Part shown: one piece after another, positions 8,067 to 16,618 of the stretch | Layout of the letters: each line of letters starts with the position of its first letter | Numbering within the stretch: position 1 is the stretch's first letter | Origin: Chloroflexales bacterium ZM16-3 | GTDB lineage: Bacteria > Chloroflexota > Chloroflexia > Chloroflexales > Chloroflexaceae | Direction of reading: 5' to 3' | Length of the DNA: 64,000 nucleotides | NCBI GenBank assembly: GCA_004138175.2 | Contig: RYFE02000001.1 | Location: forward strand, 310,001-374,000 | Program-made: the position numbers and the translations under genes | The notes under the pieces: model-generated | Databases searched by the model: none | What the model was told of the DNA's origin: nothing | The model's input: only the letters and a program-made list of their open reading frames with translations

Positions 8067-8591
8067 ATGGCCGTCACCAGTCGCGATCTTCGGAACGAGC
8101 GCCGCCCTGCAATCAGCATCCCTCGTGGCAACGTCGGCTCGATTGCCTATATCGTTACCGGGATCCTCGCCTTGCTGGCGGTCTACGTGCTGCTGAGCAG
8201 CGTGATCGGCTGGGGCCGAATCGTACTTGATGATATGCGCTACGGGCGCCCACGCACCTTCCACCTGTCCGAAAACGTCGGGCGACCGGAGGAGGCTAAT
8301 GCGCCTACGCACATGATCGCGATGAACCTTGATCGTCAGGTCGTGATCCTGGAGATCCCCGGCGGCGACGCGACAAAAACCCGCGCGCTCCCAGGGCCAT
8401 ATCTCTTCGGAGCCGGCGAGGATCTGACCCCAGTCACGATGCGCCTATCCGATATGAATGGCGATGGCACCCCCGACCTGATCGTCCGTGTGAAGGACGA
8501 AGAGATGGTCTATATAAACCGGGATGGCAACTTCAGCCTGATTACCGCCGAGGAGCGCCAGCGGCTTGTGCAGCATGGGGCGGGCAACTGA
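8067..8591 (+). CDS. Membrane-anchored protein with FG-GAP-like motif
   Basis: I do not recognise a named family for this 174-aa protein. A short basic N terminus is followed by one transmembrane helix (about residues 24-50, IAYIVTGILALLAVYVLLSS). An outside domain follows in which LSDMNGDGTPDLIVRV resembles the calcium-binding repeat of FG-GAP/VCBS proteins; only one such repeat is present. I chose the ATG at 8067 because CAAGGAGGGA lies just upstream, although the frame opens earlier at 7989. A consensus promoter lies about 250 bp upstream. Confidence 0.6.
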   Translation: MAVTSRDLRNERRPAISIPRGNVGSIAYIVTGILALLAVYVLLSSVIGWGRIVLDDMRYGRPRTFHLSENVGRPEEANAPTHMIAMNLDRQVVILEIPGGDATKTRALPGPYLFGAGEDLTPVTMRLSDMNGDGTPDLIVRVKDEEMVYINRDGNFSLITAEERQRLVQHGAGN

Positions 8592-8592
8592 G

Positions 8593-8724
8593 GATTGTCG
8601 ATTGCAGATTGTCCATTGCAGATTGGACAAGACTCGTAGGTACATTTCAGATTGGGTACGCATAAGCCGCTCTGATGCGCTGCGTCTGAAACCTGAAACC
8701 TTGTCCTGAGCGTAATCGACAATC
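8593..8724. repeat. Heptamer repeat, unit GATTGTC/GATTGCA
   Basis: Five tandem 7-mers (8593-8627) start one base after the stop codon. Their first 11 bases pair perfectly with 8714-8724. The space between contains TGAAACC twice in tandem, also a 7-base period. This fills the whole 8592-8727 gap. Confidence 0.8.
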
Positions 8725-8727
8725 GTA

Positions 8728-9642
8728 TTAGGTTGGCGTGAAGAGGTGCGGGATGCGTGCGGCCAGGCGCAGGTTGCCCCGGATGCGCAGGCGTCGCGTC
8801 AGAACGCTCCGCACAAGCTTTGCCTGAAGGGTAACCACCTGGCAGAGCAGGTCGGCGCTGGCGAAACTCAGCGTCACATCAGCAGTTCGCACCGTGCCGA
8901 TCCGCCCCTCGCCACCAGATGGGTCAACCCGAATGTGCCAACTGCCGCCGCCCTGGCCTTCGACGTTGAAGGCTAATGCGGCGTGCAGGCTGCCTCCGCG
9001 CTCCGGCCAGTAGGCGAGGCCCATGGTGTGGAAGGCGCGGGTGATCTGGCGACGCATTACACTGGGGCTGTAGAAGCTCCAGATTGTCTGCGCGCGTGCG
9101 CCTACAGCCACCTGGGCACCATGAATCATCCCTGCGTGGGTCAGCGAAGCGCCGAACAGCTCCGCGATAGTTGGGTGCCCGCCATAATAGGGGGTCTCAA
9201 CCTGTATTGCTAGCTGCTCTGGGCTCAGCCCCGAGGCGATCCGTGCGGCATGGATGAGCGACTCCAGCAGCGCGGCGGTGAGCGCGGCGGGGCCGAGCGG
9301 CAGGCGCTCATTGATCGCGGCCCGGTTGGCGGCGGGCAGTTCGGTGCGCCGGGCAATGCCTGGGATGCTGATCGGCTTGCCCGCCAGGCTTTGCTCCACG
9401 CTGATGTTGAAGATCTCGGCCGCCGCTCCGAGGTGGGCCAGCGTCTCCAGCAGCGTCCACCCCGAGGGGCGGCGCTCGGTGCGGCGGGACCAGGCATCCT
9501 CGGGGATGCGCCGCAGGTAGCCAGCATAGATCTCGCGCAGATCCAGCAGGTCTGCGGCGAGGGTGTAGGCGGCAAAGGCACCGATCCGGTCATCGATACC
9601 GGGCGGCTGGTTGGCCTCAGCCTGCTGATCTTCGGTGATCAT
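8728..9642 (-). CDS. DinB/maleylpyruvate isomerase-like protein with SCP2-like C-terminal domain
   Basis: A 304-aa protein. The N-terminal half (about 1-165) looks like the DinB/MDMPI four-helix fold, with WTLLETLAHLGAAAEIF and a second conserved His stretch SLTHAGMIHGAQ as likely metal ligands. The C-terminal half (about 205-300) resembles an SCP2 sterol-carrier domain (VRTADVTLSFASADLLCQVV). Such pairs are common in actinobacteria and Chloroflexota and are thought to be thiol-dependent transferases or isomerases. The ATG at 9642 has GAGGGAGA upstream; longer starts run into repeat DNA. Confidence 0.65.
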   Translation of the reverse strand: MITEDQQAEANQPPGIDDRIGAFAAYTLAADLLDLREIYAGYLRRIPEDAWSRRTERRPSGWTLLETLAHLGAAAEIFNISVEQSLAGKPISIPGIARRTELPAANRAAINERLPLGPAALTAALLESLIHAARIASGLSPEQLAIQVETPYYGGHPTIAELFGASLTHAGMIHGAQVAVGARAQTIWSFYSPSVMRRQITRAFHTMGLAYWPERGGSLHAALAFNVEGQGGGSWHIRVDPSGGEGRIGTVRTADVTLSFASADLLCQVVTLQAKLVRSVLTRRLRIRGNLRLAARIPHLFTPT

Positions 9643-9679
9643 GATCTGCTCTCCCTCTCGATCACTGAGCAAAATATGG

Positions 9680-9793
9680 TAATACCGTAGAAGTAACGCT
9701 GTGCGGCGTCCTGTCATTCTGAGCGCAGCGAAGAATCCCGACCTGGACCCTTCGCTATGCTCAGGGTGACAGCGTTATGTATGCGCTACTGCG
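9680..9793. repeat. Large palindrome, family B copy 2
   Basis: Same layout as copy 1: GTAACGCTGTGCGGCGTCCTG, then GAGCGCAGCGAAGAATCC, then CTTCGCTATGCTCAGGGTGA and CAGCGTTATG. It lies directly upstream of the DinB-like gene on the minus strand. Confidence 0.85.
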
Positions 9794-9870
9794 AAATATG
9801 GGATTGTGGTGCGTGGCGTCAGTATAGCACCCTAGTACAGCGCTCCAGAAGTTCATTGTCCGTTGGTTTC

Positions 9871-9931
9871 GACGAACGACGAACGACGAAGTCCGGGGCG
9901 TGATTGGTCATTGGTCGTTGGTCGTTCGTCA
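9871..9931. repeat. Heptamer hairpin, units GACGAAC and TTGGTCG
   Basis: Left arm GACGAAC x3 (9871-9891), right arm TTGGTCA/TTGGTCG/TTGGTCG/TTCGTC (9904-9931). The two arms are partly complementary. Confidence 0.8.
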
Positions 9932-10202
9932 GCGGAACTCGGCAGGGATTTCTGAAACCTTGTACTAGATTAGATCCCATTCTATATCAAACTCATATTG
10001 CTCAAGCGCACCTACGCACGCGTATCGTGGCTGCTCATAACCAAAAGATTGCCTGAAATAGCGACTTTTTGCTCGACGCTCGCATAAGCGTACGATTTTA
10101 CACCATTCTTGTGGCTATAGTAAAGCCGGTTTTTAGCTTCTGTGATGCGGAATAATCGCCCCTGCACAAGCTTTGTCCAATATTTGCATTTATTCACGCC
10201 TA

Positions 10203-10221
10203 TTGACTATCATGTTATAAT
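10203..10221 (+). promoter_or_regulatory. Extended -10 promoter candidate for bchM
   Basis: TATAAT at 10216-10221 is preceded by TG one base away (extended -10). TTGACT at 10203 is too close to be a -35. Transcription would start near 10228 and leave a leader of about 120 nt. Confidence 0.5.
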
Positions 10222-10347
10222 CGTGCTGCACAAACGTAGTTTTAACTCCGCACTACCACGCTGTACTCACTCCCCGACGACGTGTGATTGATCGGGCGCG
10301 TCGTGTGGATGCGTGCTGGCTGTCGATGCTGATCAATTAAGGGTACC

Positions 10348-11043
10348 GTGTTGGATACTGCACAGCATAAGGCGCGTCTCCGCTCTTACTTCGACGGCGT
10401 TGGGTTCTCGCGTTGGTCCGCGATCTACGGTGACGCTAATCTCTCGGCGGTGCGGAAGACGATTCGTGCCGGGCATGCGGTGATGCTGAGCACGGCGGAG
10501 GCATGGGCGGGCGCGGCATTCCCCCAGGCCGATGATGCTACGGCGCTTGACGCGGGCTGTGGGACTGGTCTCTTCAGCCTGGCCCTGGCGCGGCACGGCT
10601 TCAATGTGTCAGCGGTTGATCTTGCTCCGCAGATGGCCGTCGCTACCGCCGCTAACGCCGAGGCCGCTGGCCTTGGGTCGAAGGTGGCTGCGCGAGCTGC
10701 CGACCTTGATGAGATCACGGGGAGCTACGACCTTGTCAGTTGCTTCGATGTGCTCATCCATTACCCATCTGAGCTCTTCGGGGGGATGCTCTCGCATCTG
10801 GCTAGCCTCAGCCGGGGCACACTGCTCTTCACTTATGCACCCTACAGCCCGATCCTCGCAGCTATGCACCGTGTCGGCGGCTACTTCCCCCACAGCCAGC
10901 GCCGCACCGATATCAAGATGATCCGTGAGACGCAGGTGCGCCAGGCTCTTGCCGATTCTGGTATGCATCTTCGCCGATCTGCGCGCGTTGGTAAGGGCTT
11001 CTACCATGTGATGCTGGTGGAGGCGAGTAGGACTACAGCATAA
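10348..11043 (+). CDS. bchM: Magnesium-protoporphyrin IX O-methyltransferase
   Basis: Transfers a methyl group from SAM to the C13 propionate of Mg-protoporphyrin IX, the step just before ring closure by AcsF. The SAM site ATALDAGCGTGLFSLALARHG is at about residue 65, and SCFDVLIHYP (about 132) and LFTYAPYSPILAAMH are typical of BchM/ChlM. The 231-aa length is right. GTG at 10348 and TTG at 10351 are both possible starts, with AAGGG just upstream. It is the first gene of a plus-strand run: bchM, a small unknown gene, acsF, bchH. Confidence 0.9.
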   Translation: MLDTAQHKARLRSYFDGVGFSRWSAIYGDANLSAVRKTIRAGHAVMLSTAEAWAGAAFPQADDATALDAGCGTGLFSLALARHGFNVSAVDLAPQMAVATAANAEAAGLGSKVAARAADLDEITGSYDLVSCFDVLIHYPSELFGGMLSHLASLSRGTLLFTYAPYSPILAAMHRVGGYFPHSQRRTDIKMIRETQVRQALADSGMHLRRSARVGKGFYHVMLVEASRTTA

Positions 11044-11152
11044 CCAATGGTGTGTGTTGATGTGCTCGGTTCCTCAGCATTCACCATTTACATTCTATGG
11101 TTGTCCCGGTAGTTCGTAGTCTGTACTACGGTTCACGAGGAATGGAGGCGGT

Positions 11153-11485
11153 ATGAAGAAGCTGTCTGCCCTGGCGCTGGCGGCGGCGGCGGGGGTGTCG
11201 CTCTGGCAATGGTTCGAGCGCGAGACGCTGCGCGAGGGCGAGGCAACGGTACACCTGCAGAGCGAGCACGAGCACTTCCATCTGCATGTCGATCTGCCGC
11301 CTGGGATGGAGATTGAGCCCGGCGACACCCTGGAGATCGTTGATATGCCGCAGGTACACGGGCAGACCCATGGCGAGATGAGCTATCGTAGCCCGGTCAA
11401 GTTGTTTAAGGCGAGCTGGTTACGTCGCACCCTAATCAAGCGCAGCAGCCTGGTTGAAGTGAACGAACTGGTGGAACACCCCTAG
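11153..11485 (+). CDS. Small His-rich protein of unknown function between bchM and acsF
   Basis: I do not recognise this 110-aa protein. The N terminus (KKLSALALAAAAGVSLWQWF) is hydrophobic and could be a membrane anchor or signal. The middle has an acidic and His-rich stretch SEHEHFHLHVDLPPG followed by DMPQVHGQTHGEMSY, which could bind metal. The basic end reads KASWLRRTLIKRS. GGAGG lies 6 nt before the ATG, so it is likely translated. Its stop codon comes 62 bp before acsF. It is not Ycf54 or BciE by anything I can see, but the position suggests a helper of AcsF or BchM. Confidence 0.6.
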   Translation: MKKLSALALAAAAGVSLWQWFERETLREGEATVHLQSEHEHFHLHVDLPPGMEIEPGDTLEIVDMPQVHGQTHGEMSYRSPVKLFKASWLRRTLIKRSSLVEVNELVEHP

Positions 11486-11486
11486 T

Positions 11487-11530
11487 GAGTGCTAGGTGTT
11501 GCGTGTCATATGCAACACACAGTGCTCAAC
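11487..11530. repeat. Imperfect hairpin between the small gene and acsF
   Basis: GAGTGCTAGGTGTTGCGTG and CACACAGTGCTCAACACTC form an imperfect inverted repeat that ends just before the acsF ribosome binding site. It resembles the heptamer hairpins, but the 7-base period is degraded. Confidence 0.5.
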
Positions 11531-11547
11531 ACTCGCCGGAGGCGACA

Positions 11548-12654
11548 ATGGAAGCGATGCCCGATCTGAGTGTGACTACCCGCCACGCCCTTCAGGAGGC
11601 GGTGCTGACCCCGCGCTTTTACACCACGGACTTTAAGGCGATCGATGCGCTCGACATCGATAAGAATGGCCTGCGCGATGAGTTTGAGTGGATTAAGGCT
11701 GAGTTCGAGTACGATTATAATAAGGGGCACTTTAAGCGGAACGAGGAGTTCCTAGCCGACTTCGACGATATGCCGGTGCGTCAGCTCTTCGTTGAGTTTC
11801 TTGAGCGATCTTGCACGGCTGAGTTTAGCGGCTGCGTCCTCTACGCCGAGATGGTCAAGCATCTGAAAGATCCGACCATGCGGCAGATCTTCCAGCTGAT
11901 GAGCCGCGATGAGGGTCGCCACGCTGGATTCATCAACCGCACCATGGCCGACCTGAATGTGGCTCTCGACCTGAGCGTGCTCCAGAAGCGCAAGAAGTAC
12001 ACTTTCTTCCAGCCGAAGTTTATCTTCTACACCGTCTACCTCTCTGAGAAGATTGGCTATTCACGCTACATTAATATCTATCGCCATCTTGAGAAGACCC
12101 CGCAGCATATCATCCACCCGATCTTCAAGTGGTTCGAGGAGTGGTGCAACGACGAGTACCGCCACGGCGAGTTCTTCTCGATGCTGATGCGCTCGCAGCC
12201 CGATCTGCTGGATAAGCCCAGCAACCGGCGCTGGATCCGCTTCTTCTTGCTGGCTGTCTATGTGACGATGTATATCAACGATGCTCGCCGCGAGAGCTTC
12301 TACAAAGCCCTCGGCCTCGATTGGCGCGCCTACGACCAGGATGTTATCCGGCTCTGCAACAACATCTCCACCCAGGTCTATCCGGTGACGCTGCCGGTGG
12401 ACGACCCGCGCTTCTTCGCGCATATGGATGCGATGGTGGCCTACGACCGCCAGGCTGAGGCGCTCGCCACCCGTAACGACCCGCTGGCCCAGGCCCAGAA
12501 AGCCCGTCTGCGCGCCGCTATCGGCATGCGTATGTTTGCGCTCTTCCGTATGGAGCCCCGTATCACCACGCCGGAGAATAAGTGGAAGGGTCTCCAGGGC
12601 TTCCCGAACTATCCCGGCCCGGATCGCCCGCTGCGTGTCGCTGCCGCTGATTAA
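11548..12654 (+). CDS. acsF: Mg-protoporphyrin IX monomethyl ester oxidative (aerobic) cyclase
   Basis: Di-iron enzyme that uses oxygen to form ring E, giving divinyl protochlorophyllide. The iron ligands are visible: RSCTAEFSGCVLYAEM, then SRDEGRHAGF and CNDEYRHGEFFS (two ExxH pairs). The length of 368 aa suits the bacterial type. The ATG at 11548 is preceded by CCGGAGG at a normal distance. An earlier in-frame start at 11485 would overlap the upstream stop and run through the hairpin, so I reject it. The presence of AcsF means ring closure can occur with oxygen. Confidence 0.95.
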   Translation: MEAMPDLSVTTRHALQEAVLTPRFYTTDFKAIDALDIDKNGLRDEFEWIKAEFEYDYNKGHFKRNEEFLADFDDMPVRQLFVEFLERSCTAEFSGCVLYAEMVKHLKDPTMRQIFQLMSRDEGRHAGFINRTMADLNVALDLSVLQKRKKYTFFQPKFIFYTVYLSEKIGYSRYINIYRHLEKTPQHIIHPIFKWFEEWCNDEYRHGEFFSMLMRSQPDLLDKPSNRRWIRFFLLAVYVTMYINDARRESFYKALGLDWRAYDQDVIRLCNNISTQVYPVTLPVDDPRFFAHMDAMVAYDRQAEALATRNDPLAQAQKARLRAAIGMRMFALFRMEPRITTPENKWKGLQGFPNYPGPDRPLRVAAAD

Positions 12655-12659
12655 TCTGC

Positions 12660-12710
12660 TATGTGGCCGAAGTATTCGCTCCTGAGTGGCGAATGCTTCG
12701 GCCCTACATA
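12660..12710. terminator. Hairpin between acsF and bchH
   Basis: GGCCGAAGTATTCGCTCC and GGCGAATGCTTCGGCCC form an imperfect stem of about 18 bp just after the acsF stop and about 20 bp before bchH. There is no T-run, so attenuation or mRNA processing is as likely as termination. Confidence 0.55.
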
Positions 12711-12729
12711 CCTCAACCATTTACATATC

Positions 12730-15700
12730 ATGCGCTTTGTATTTCTCACCATAGATGGAAACCACGCCGCCGCTCTGCGGCTGGCCGCCGACCGCGTGCG
12801 CCGCGAGCACGGAGTGGCCCTCACCGTAGCGTTTCACGATGCGTCCTCGCTGCGCGATGCGGCGGGCTGGCGTCGCCTTGAGAGCGACTTGGCCGGGGCT
12901 GCGTTTGTGTTTGGCGCTCGCCTCTTCGGTGAGGAGTACGTGCGCCCTCTGGAGCAGCTGCTCAAGAACGTCGCCTGCCCGGTGCTGGTGATCACCTCGA
13001 ACCCGGCCCTGATCCGCTGCACGCGGATCGGTAAGTTCGACATGCACGCCCGCAATGATGGTGAGAAGCCGGGGATTATCCAGCAGTGGATGAAGAAGCT
13101 ACAGCCCCAGGGCGGTGCCGGTGAGGCCCGCCGCCAGATGGCGGTGCTGCGCAACCTTAGCAAGGTGCTCAAGCTCATCCCTGGTAAGGCCCACGATATC
13201 TATGTCTTCGCCGCCGCCCACCAGTTTTGGCTTAACCCTTCGCCCGAGAACCTCTATCGTATGCTCTGCATGCTGGCCTCGGCCTATGTCCCTGAGGCCC
13301 ACGGCAAGCTGCCTCAGGCTGACCCGCTGAGCTATCCCGAGACGGCGATCTTCCACCCCGATGCGCCCGCGCCCTTCGAGCGCTTGTCTGACTATGAGAA
13401 GTGGCGTCGCAATCGGAAGCATGGTGCCAAGAAAATGGACGCTGGCACTGTCGGCGTCCTGGCCCTGCGCGGGGTGGTGCTGAGCGGGAACACGGCGCAC
13501 CTGAAGGCGCTGACCGTAGCTCTAGAGGCGCGCGGGTTGGCTGTGCGTATGGCCTATGCCTCTGGCCTCGACCAGCGCCCAGCGGTTGAGCAGTTCTTCG
13601 CCGGGGACAAGAAGATCCCTGGCGTCGATCTGTTGATCAACGCCACCGGCTTCGCCCTGGTGGGCGGGCCGGCCGAGAGCCGCCCGGTCGAGGCGCGGGC
13701 TACCCTCCAGGCTCTTGATGTGGGCTACCTTGGCCTTGTGCCCCTGGCCTTCCAGCGGGTTGAGGACTGGCGCGCCGACTCGACTGGTCTGGCGCCTGTC
13801 CAGGCGGCCCTGAGCATTGCCGTGCCCGAGCTTGAGGGTGCCGCTGAGCCGATGGTCTTCTGTGGGCCGAGCAATGCTGGCGATGGTATGGCCCCCCTCG
13901 ACCCTGAGATCACGCAGGTTGCCCAGCGGGCAGCCCACCGGGTCGCCCTGCGCCATAAGCCCAACGCCGAGAAGAAGCTGGCCCTGGTGATCTTCAACTA
14001 CCCGCCGAACCTGGGGAATGTGGGCACCGCCGCCTATCTGGATGTCTTCCAGAGTCTCTATGGGCTGCTGGGCTCCCTGCGCGCCGATGGCTACACGGTC
14101 GATCTGCCCGCCAGCGCCGATGACCTGCGGCGTATGGTGGTGGAGGGCAACGCCCTGGCGAATGGCACCGATGCGAGCGTGGGTGCTCGCCTGTCCGTGT
14201 CCGACTACCGCCGGCTCTTCCCTGCCGAGACGGAGATCGAGCCATTCTGGGGCAAGGCTCCCGGCGAGCTGCTCAACGATGGCAAGAACTTCCTGATCCT
14301 GGGCGTGCAATTGGGCAATGTGTTTATTGGTGTGCAGCCGACCTTCGGCTATGAGCGCGACCCGATGCGCCTGCTGATGGCGAAGGACGCTGCGCCTAAC
14401 CACGCCTTCGCTGCCTTCTACGCATGGCTGCGCTATGTGTATCGGGCCGATGCGGTGGTTCACTTTGGCACCCACGGCGCGCTGGAGTTTATGCCCGGCA
14501 AGCAGGCCGGCTTGGGCGCGAGCTGCTGGCCCACCCGTCTGATCGGCGAGCTGCCTAACTTCTACTACTATAGCGTTAACAACCCCAGCGAGGCGGCGAT
14601 CGCCAAGCGCCGTGGCCTGGCTACGCTGGTCAGCTATCTTGTGCCGCCGCTCCAGCAGGCCGGGCTCTACAAGGGTCTGCGTGTCCTCAAGGATACCCTC
14701 GACCGCTACCGCGCCGCGCCAAACGTCGAGCTGCTTGAGGATGTCCGGATGCAGGCCGAGAAGCTGGGCCTGGCGGTAGAGATGCAGAGCGATAACACCG
14801 ACGCCTATGTGGGGGCGATTGGCCACGAGCTGCTCAAGATCGAGGAGCGCATGATCCCGTCCGGCCTGCACGTGCTGGGTAAGTCGCCCGCGCCTGCTGA
14901 ACTGGTGGATTTCCTGGCCCTCACGGCGAGCTTCCGGCCTGCCGGACGACACAGCTCCGCGAGCTTCCCGGCGATTGTCGCCGTTGGCATGGGATTTGAT
15001 TACGCCTCCCTGCGTGATCGGCTCTCCATCGACACCACTGCTCAGGAGCAGTGGCGTCAGGTTGAGCTGACCTGCAAAGAGGCGATCCACCGGTTTGTGG
15101 TTGGCTCTCCCGCCGAGCGCCAGCGCAGCGCAGATATGTATCTCCGCGAGGCGGCCGGCATTCACCCCGGCTCGTTTGATGAGCTCTGGGTCTTCCTGGG
15201 CGACCTGCTGGCGAAGCTGCTGGCCCCCCAGGAGGTGCAGGGTCTGCTCCACGGCCTGCGCGGTGGCTTCATCCAGCCCTCGCCGAGCAACGATGTTGTC
15301 CGCGACCCAGGCGTGCTGCCCACTGGCCGGAATGTCTACAGCCTCGACCCCTACCGGGTGCCTTCGCCGGCGGCGATGGAGCGCGGCGGGCGTCTGGTGT
15401 CTGAGCTGCTGGGCAACCTGGAGGCCGATCAGGGTGCGCTGCCGCAGACGGTGGCGATCGTACTCTGGGGGAGCGATAACCTCAAGTCTGAATGCGAGGG
15501 TGTGGCTCAGGTGCTGTCCCTGTTCGGCGCACGGCCGCTGATCGATGAGCTGGGCAGTGTGAGCGATGTCGAGCTCATTCCGCTGGAGGAGCTAGGCCGC
15601 CCGCGTGTGGATGTGGTGGCGACGGTGAGCGGTATCTTCCGCGACCTGCTCGGCAACCAGATGCAGCTGATCGACCGGGCCGCCCGTCTGGCCGCCGCCG

Positions 15701-16512
15701 CCGATGAGCCCGCTGAGCTGAACTTTGTGCGCGCCCACGCTCTCTCCCAGTCCGCTGAACTGGGCATCTCCCTCGATGATGCCGCCGCCCGCGTCTTCTC
15801 AAATGCGCCGGGCAGCTATGGTGCCAACGTCAACAACCTGGTGGATAGCGGCACTTGGGACGATGAGGGCCAGCTCGGCGAGGCGTTCCTCAGCCGCAAG
15901 AGCTTCAGCCTGGGGCCGAACGGCCAGTGGCGCGAGTCTCGCGCCGTACTGGAGAAGGCGCTGGGCACGGTGGACGCGAGCTTCCAGAACATCGACAGCT
16001 TCGAGGTGGGTCTCTCGGACATCGACAACTACTATGACAACCTGGGCGGGATCACCAAGAGCGTTGAGCTGCTGCGCGGCAGCCGCCCGAAGACCTTGGT
16101 GGCCGATGCGCTTGGCAGCGGCAACCGGGTCAGTTCGCTGGATCAGGCGGTGCGCCTGGAGACCCGCGCCAAGCTGCTGAACCCCAAGTGGTACGAGGCG
16201 ATGCTGAGCCATGGCTACGAGGGCGCCCGCGAGATCGAGGCCCGCGTCAACAACACCTATGGCTGGAGCGCCACCGCTGGCGCGGTGGACGGCTGGGTCT
16301 ACCAGAGCGTGGCCGAGACCTTTGTGCTCGACGAGGCCATGCGTGAGCGGCTGGCCGCCCTCAACCCGACTGCGGCTGTGGGCGTGGTGCGTCGCCTGCT
16401 CGAGTCGAGCGGGCGTGGCTTCTGGGACGCCGACCCGGAGACGCTGGATCGGCTGCGTGAGATCTACGCTGACCTTGAGGATCGGCTTGAGGGTATTACG
16501 CTCGACAGATAA
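12730..16512 (+). CDS. bchH: Magnesium chelatase subunit H
   Basis: Large porphyrin-binding subunit of the Mg-chelatase, which with BchI and BchD (not in the window) inserts Mg into protoporphyrin IX using ATP. The 1,260-aa length fits BchH. The cobaltochelatase/Mg-chelatase core is recognisable from IFNYPPNLGNVGTAAYLDVF and FGTHGALEFMPGKQAGLGAS through NNLVDSGTWDDE and the C-terminal NNTYGWSATAGAVDGWVYQ. The ATG at 12730 begins MRFVFLTIDGNH, the usual BchH start; an in-frame ATG at 12661 lies inside the hairpin. Probably co-transcribed with acsF. Confidence 0.95.
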   Translation: MRFVFLTIDGNHAAALRLAADRVRREHGVALTVAFHDASSLRDAAGWRRLESDLAGAAFVFGARLFGEEYVRPLEQLLKNVACPVLVITSNPALIRCTRIGKFDMHARNDGEKPGIIQQWMKKLQPQGGAGEARRQMAVLRNLSKVLKLIPGKAHDIYVFAAAHQFWLNPSPENLYRMLCMLASAYVPEAHGKLPQADPLSYPETAIFHPDAPAPFERLSDYEKWRRNRKHGAKKMDAGTVGVLALRGVVLSGNTAHLKALTVALEARGLAVRMAYASGLDQRPAVEQFFAGDKKIPGVDLLINATGFALVGGPAESRPVEARATLQALDVGYLGLVPLAFQRVEDWRADSTGLAPVQAALSIAVPELEGAAEPMVFCGPSNAGDGMAPLDPEITQVAQRAAHRVALRHKPNAEKKLALVIFNYPPNLGNVGTAAYLDVFQSLYGLLGSLRADGYTVDLPASADDLRRMVVEGNALANGTDASVGARLSVSDYRRLFPAETEIEPFWGKAPGELLNDGKNFLILGVQLGNVFIGVQPTFGYERDPMRLLMAKDAAPNHAFAAFYAWLRYVYRADAVVHFGTHGALEFMPGKQAGLGASCWPTRLIGELPNFYYYSVNNPSEAAIAKRRGLATLVSYLVPPLQQAGLYKGLRVLKDTLDRYRAAPNVELLEDVRMQAEKLGLAVEMQSDNTDAYVGAIGHELLKIEERMIPSGLHVLGKSPAPAELVDFLALTASFRPAGRHSSASFPAIVAVGMGFDYASLRDRLSIDTTAQEQWRQVELTCKEAIHRFVVGSPAERQRSADMYLREAAGIHPGSFDELWVFLGDLLAKLLAPQEVQGLLHGLRGGFIQPSPSNDVVRDPGVLPTGRNVYSLDPYRVPSPAAMERGGRLVSELLGNLEADQGALPQTVAIVLWGSDNLKSECEGVAQVLSLFGARPLIDELGSVSDVELIPLEELGRPRVDVVATVSGIFRDLLGNQMQLIDRAARLAAAADEPAELNFVRAHALSQSAELGISLDDAAARVFSNAPGSYGANVNNLVDSGTWDDEGQLGEAFLSRKSFSLGPNGQWRESRAVLEKALGTVDASFQNIDSFEVGLSDIDNYYDNLGGITKSVELLRGSRPKTLVADALGSGNRVSSLDQAVRLETRAKLLNPKWYEAMLSHGYEGAREIEARVNNTYGWSATAGAVDGWVYQSVAETFVLDEAMRERLAALNPTAAVGVVRRLLESSGRGFWDADPETLDRLREIYADLEDRLEGITLDR

Positions 16513-16618
16513 GCACGGTATGGCGTGCGGGACTCTGTGAGGCTCTCTCGCCCAATCAGCATTATCGCGATTTCATCTTGCGTTGCGGGTGGTCTTGCAG
16601 CGTAAGAGGAGCAGATCG

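Larger units (their letters stand above)
9643..10347. other. 705-bp intergenic region before the pigment block
   Basis: Holds family B palindrome copy 2 (9680-9793), a heptamer hairpin (9871-9931), an AT-rich stretch from about 9960 to 10240 unlike the rest of the window, and the bchM promoter. I see no credible gene in the AT-rich part. A 61-codon minus-strand frame at 10012-10197 is not supported by a ribosome binding site or family. Confidence 0.6.

Noticed and set aside
10012-10197. 61-codon minus-strand reading frame in the AT-rich gap before bchM
   Set aside because: No ribosome binding site, no recognisable domain, and the composition is that of a low-GC gap.
13522-15252. 576-codon minus-strand reading frame opposite bchH
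   Set aside because: Antisense shadow of a well-conserved gene.
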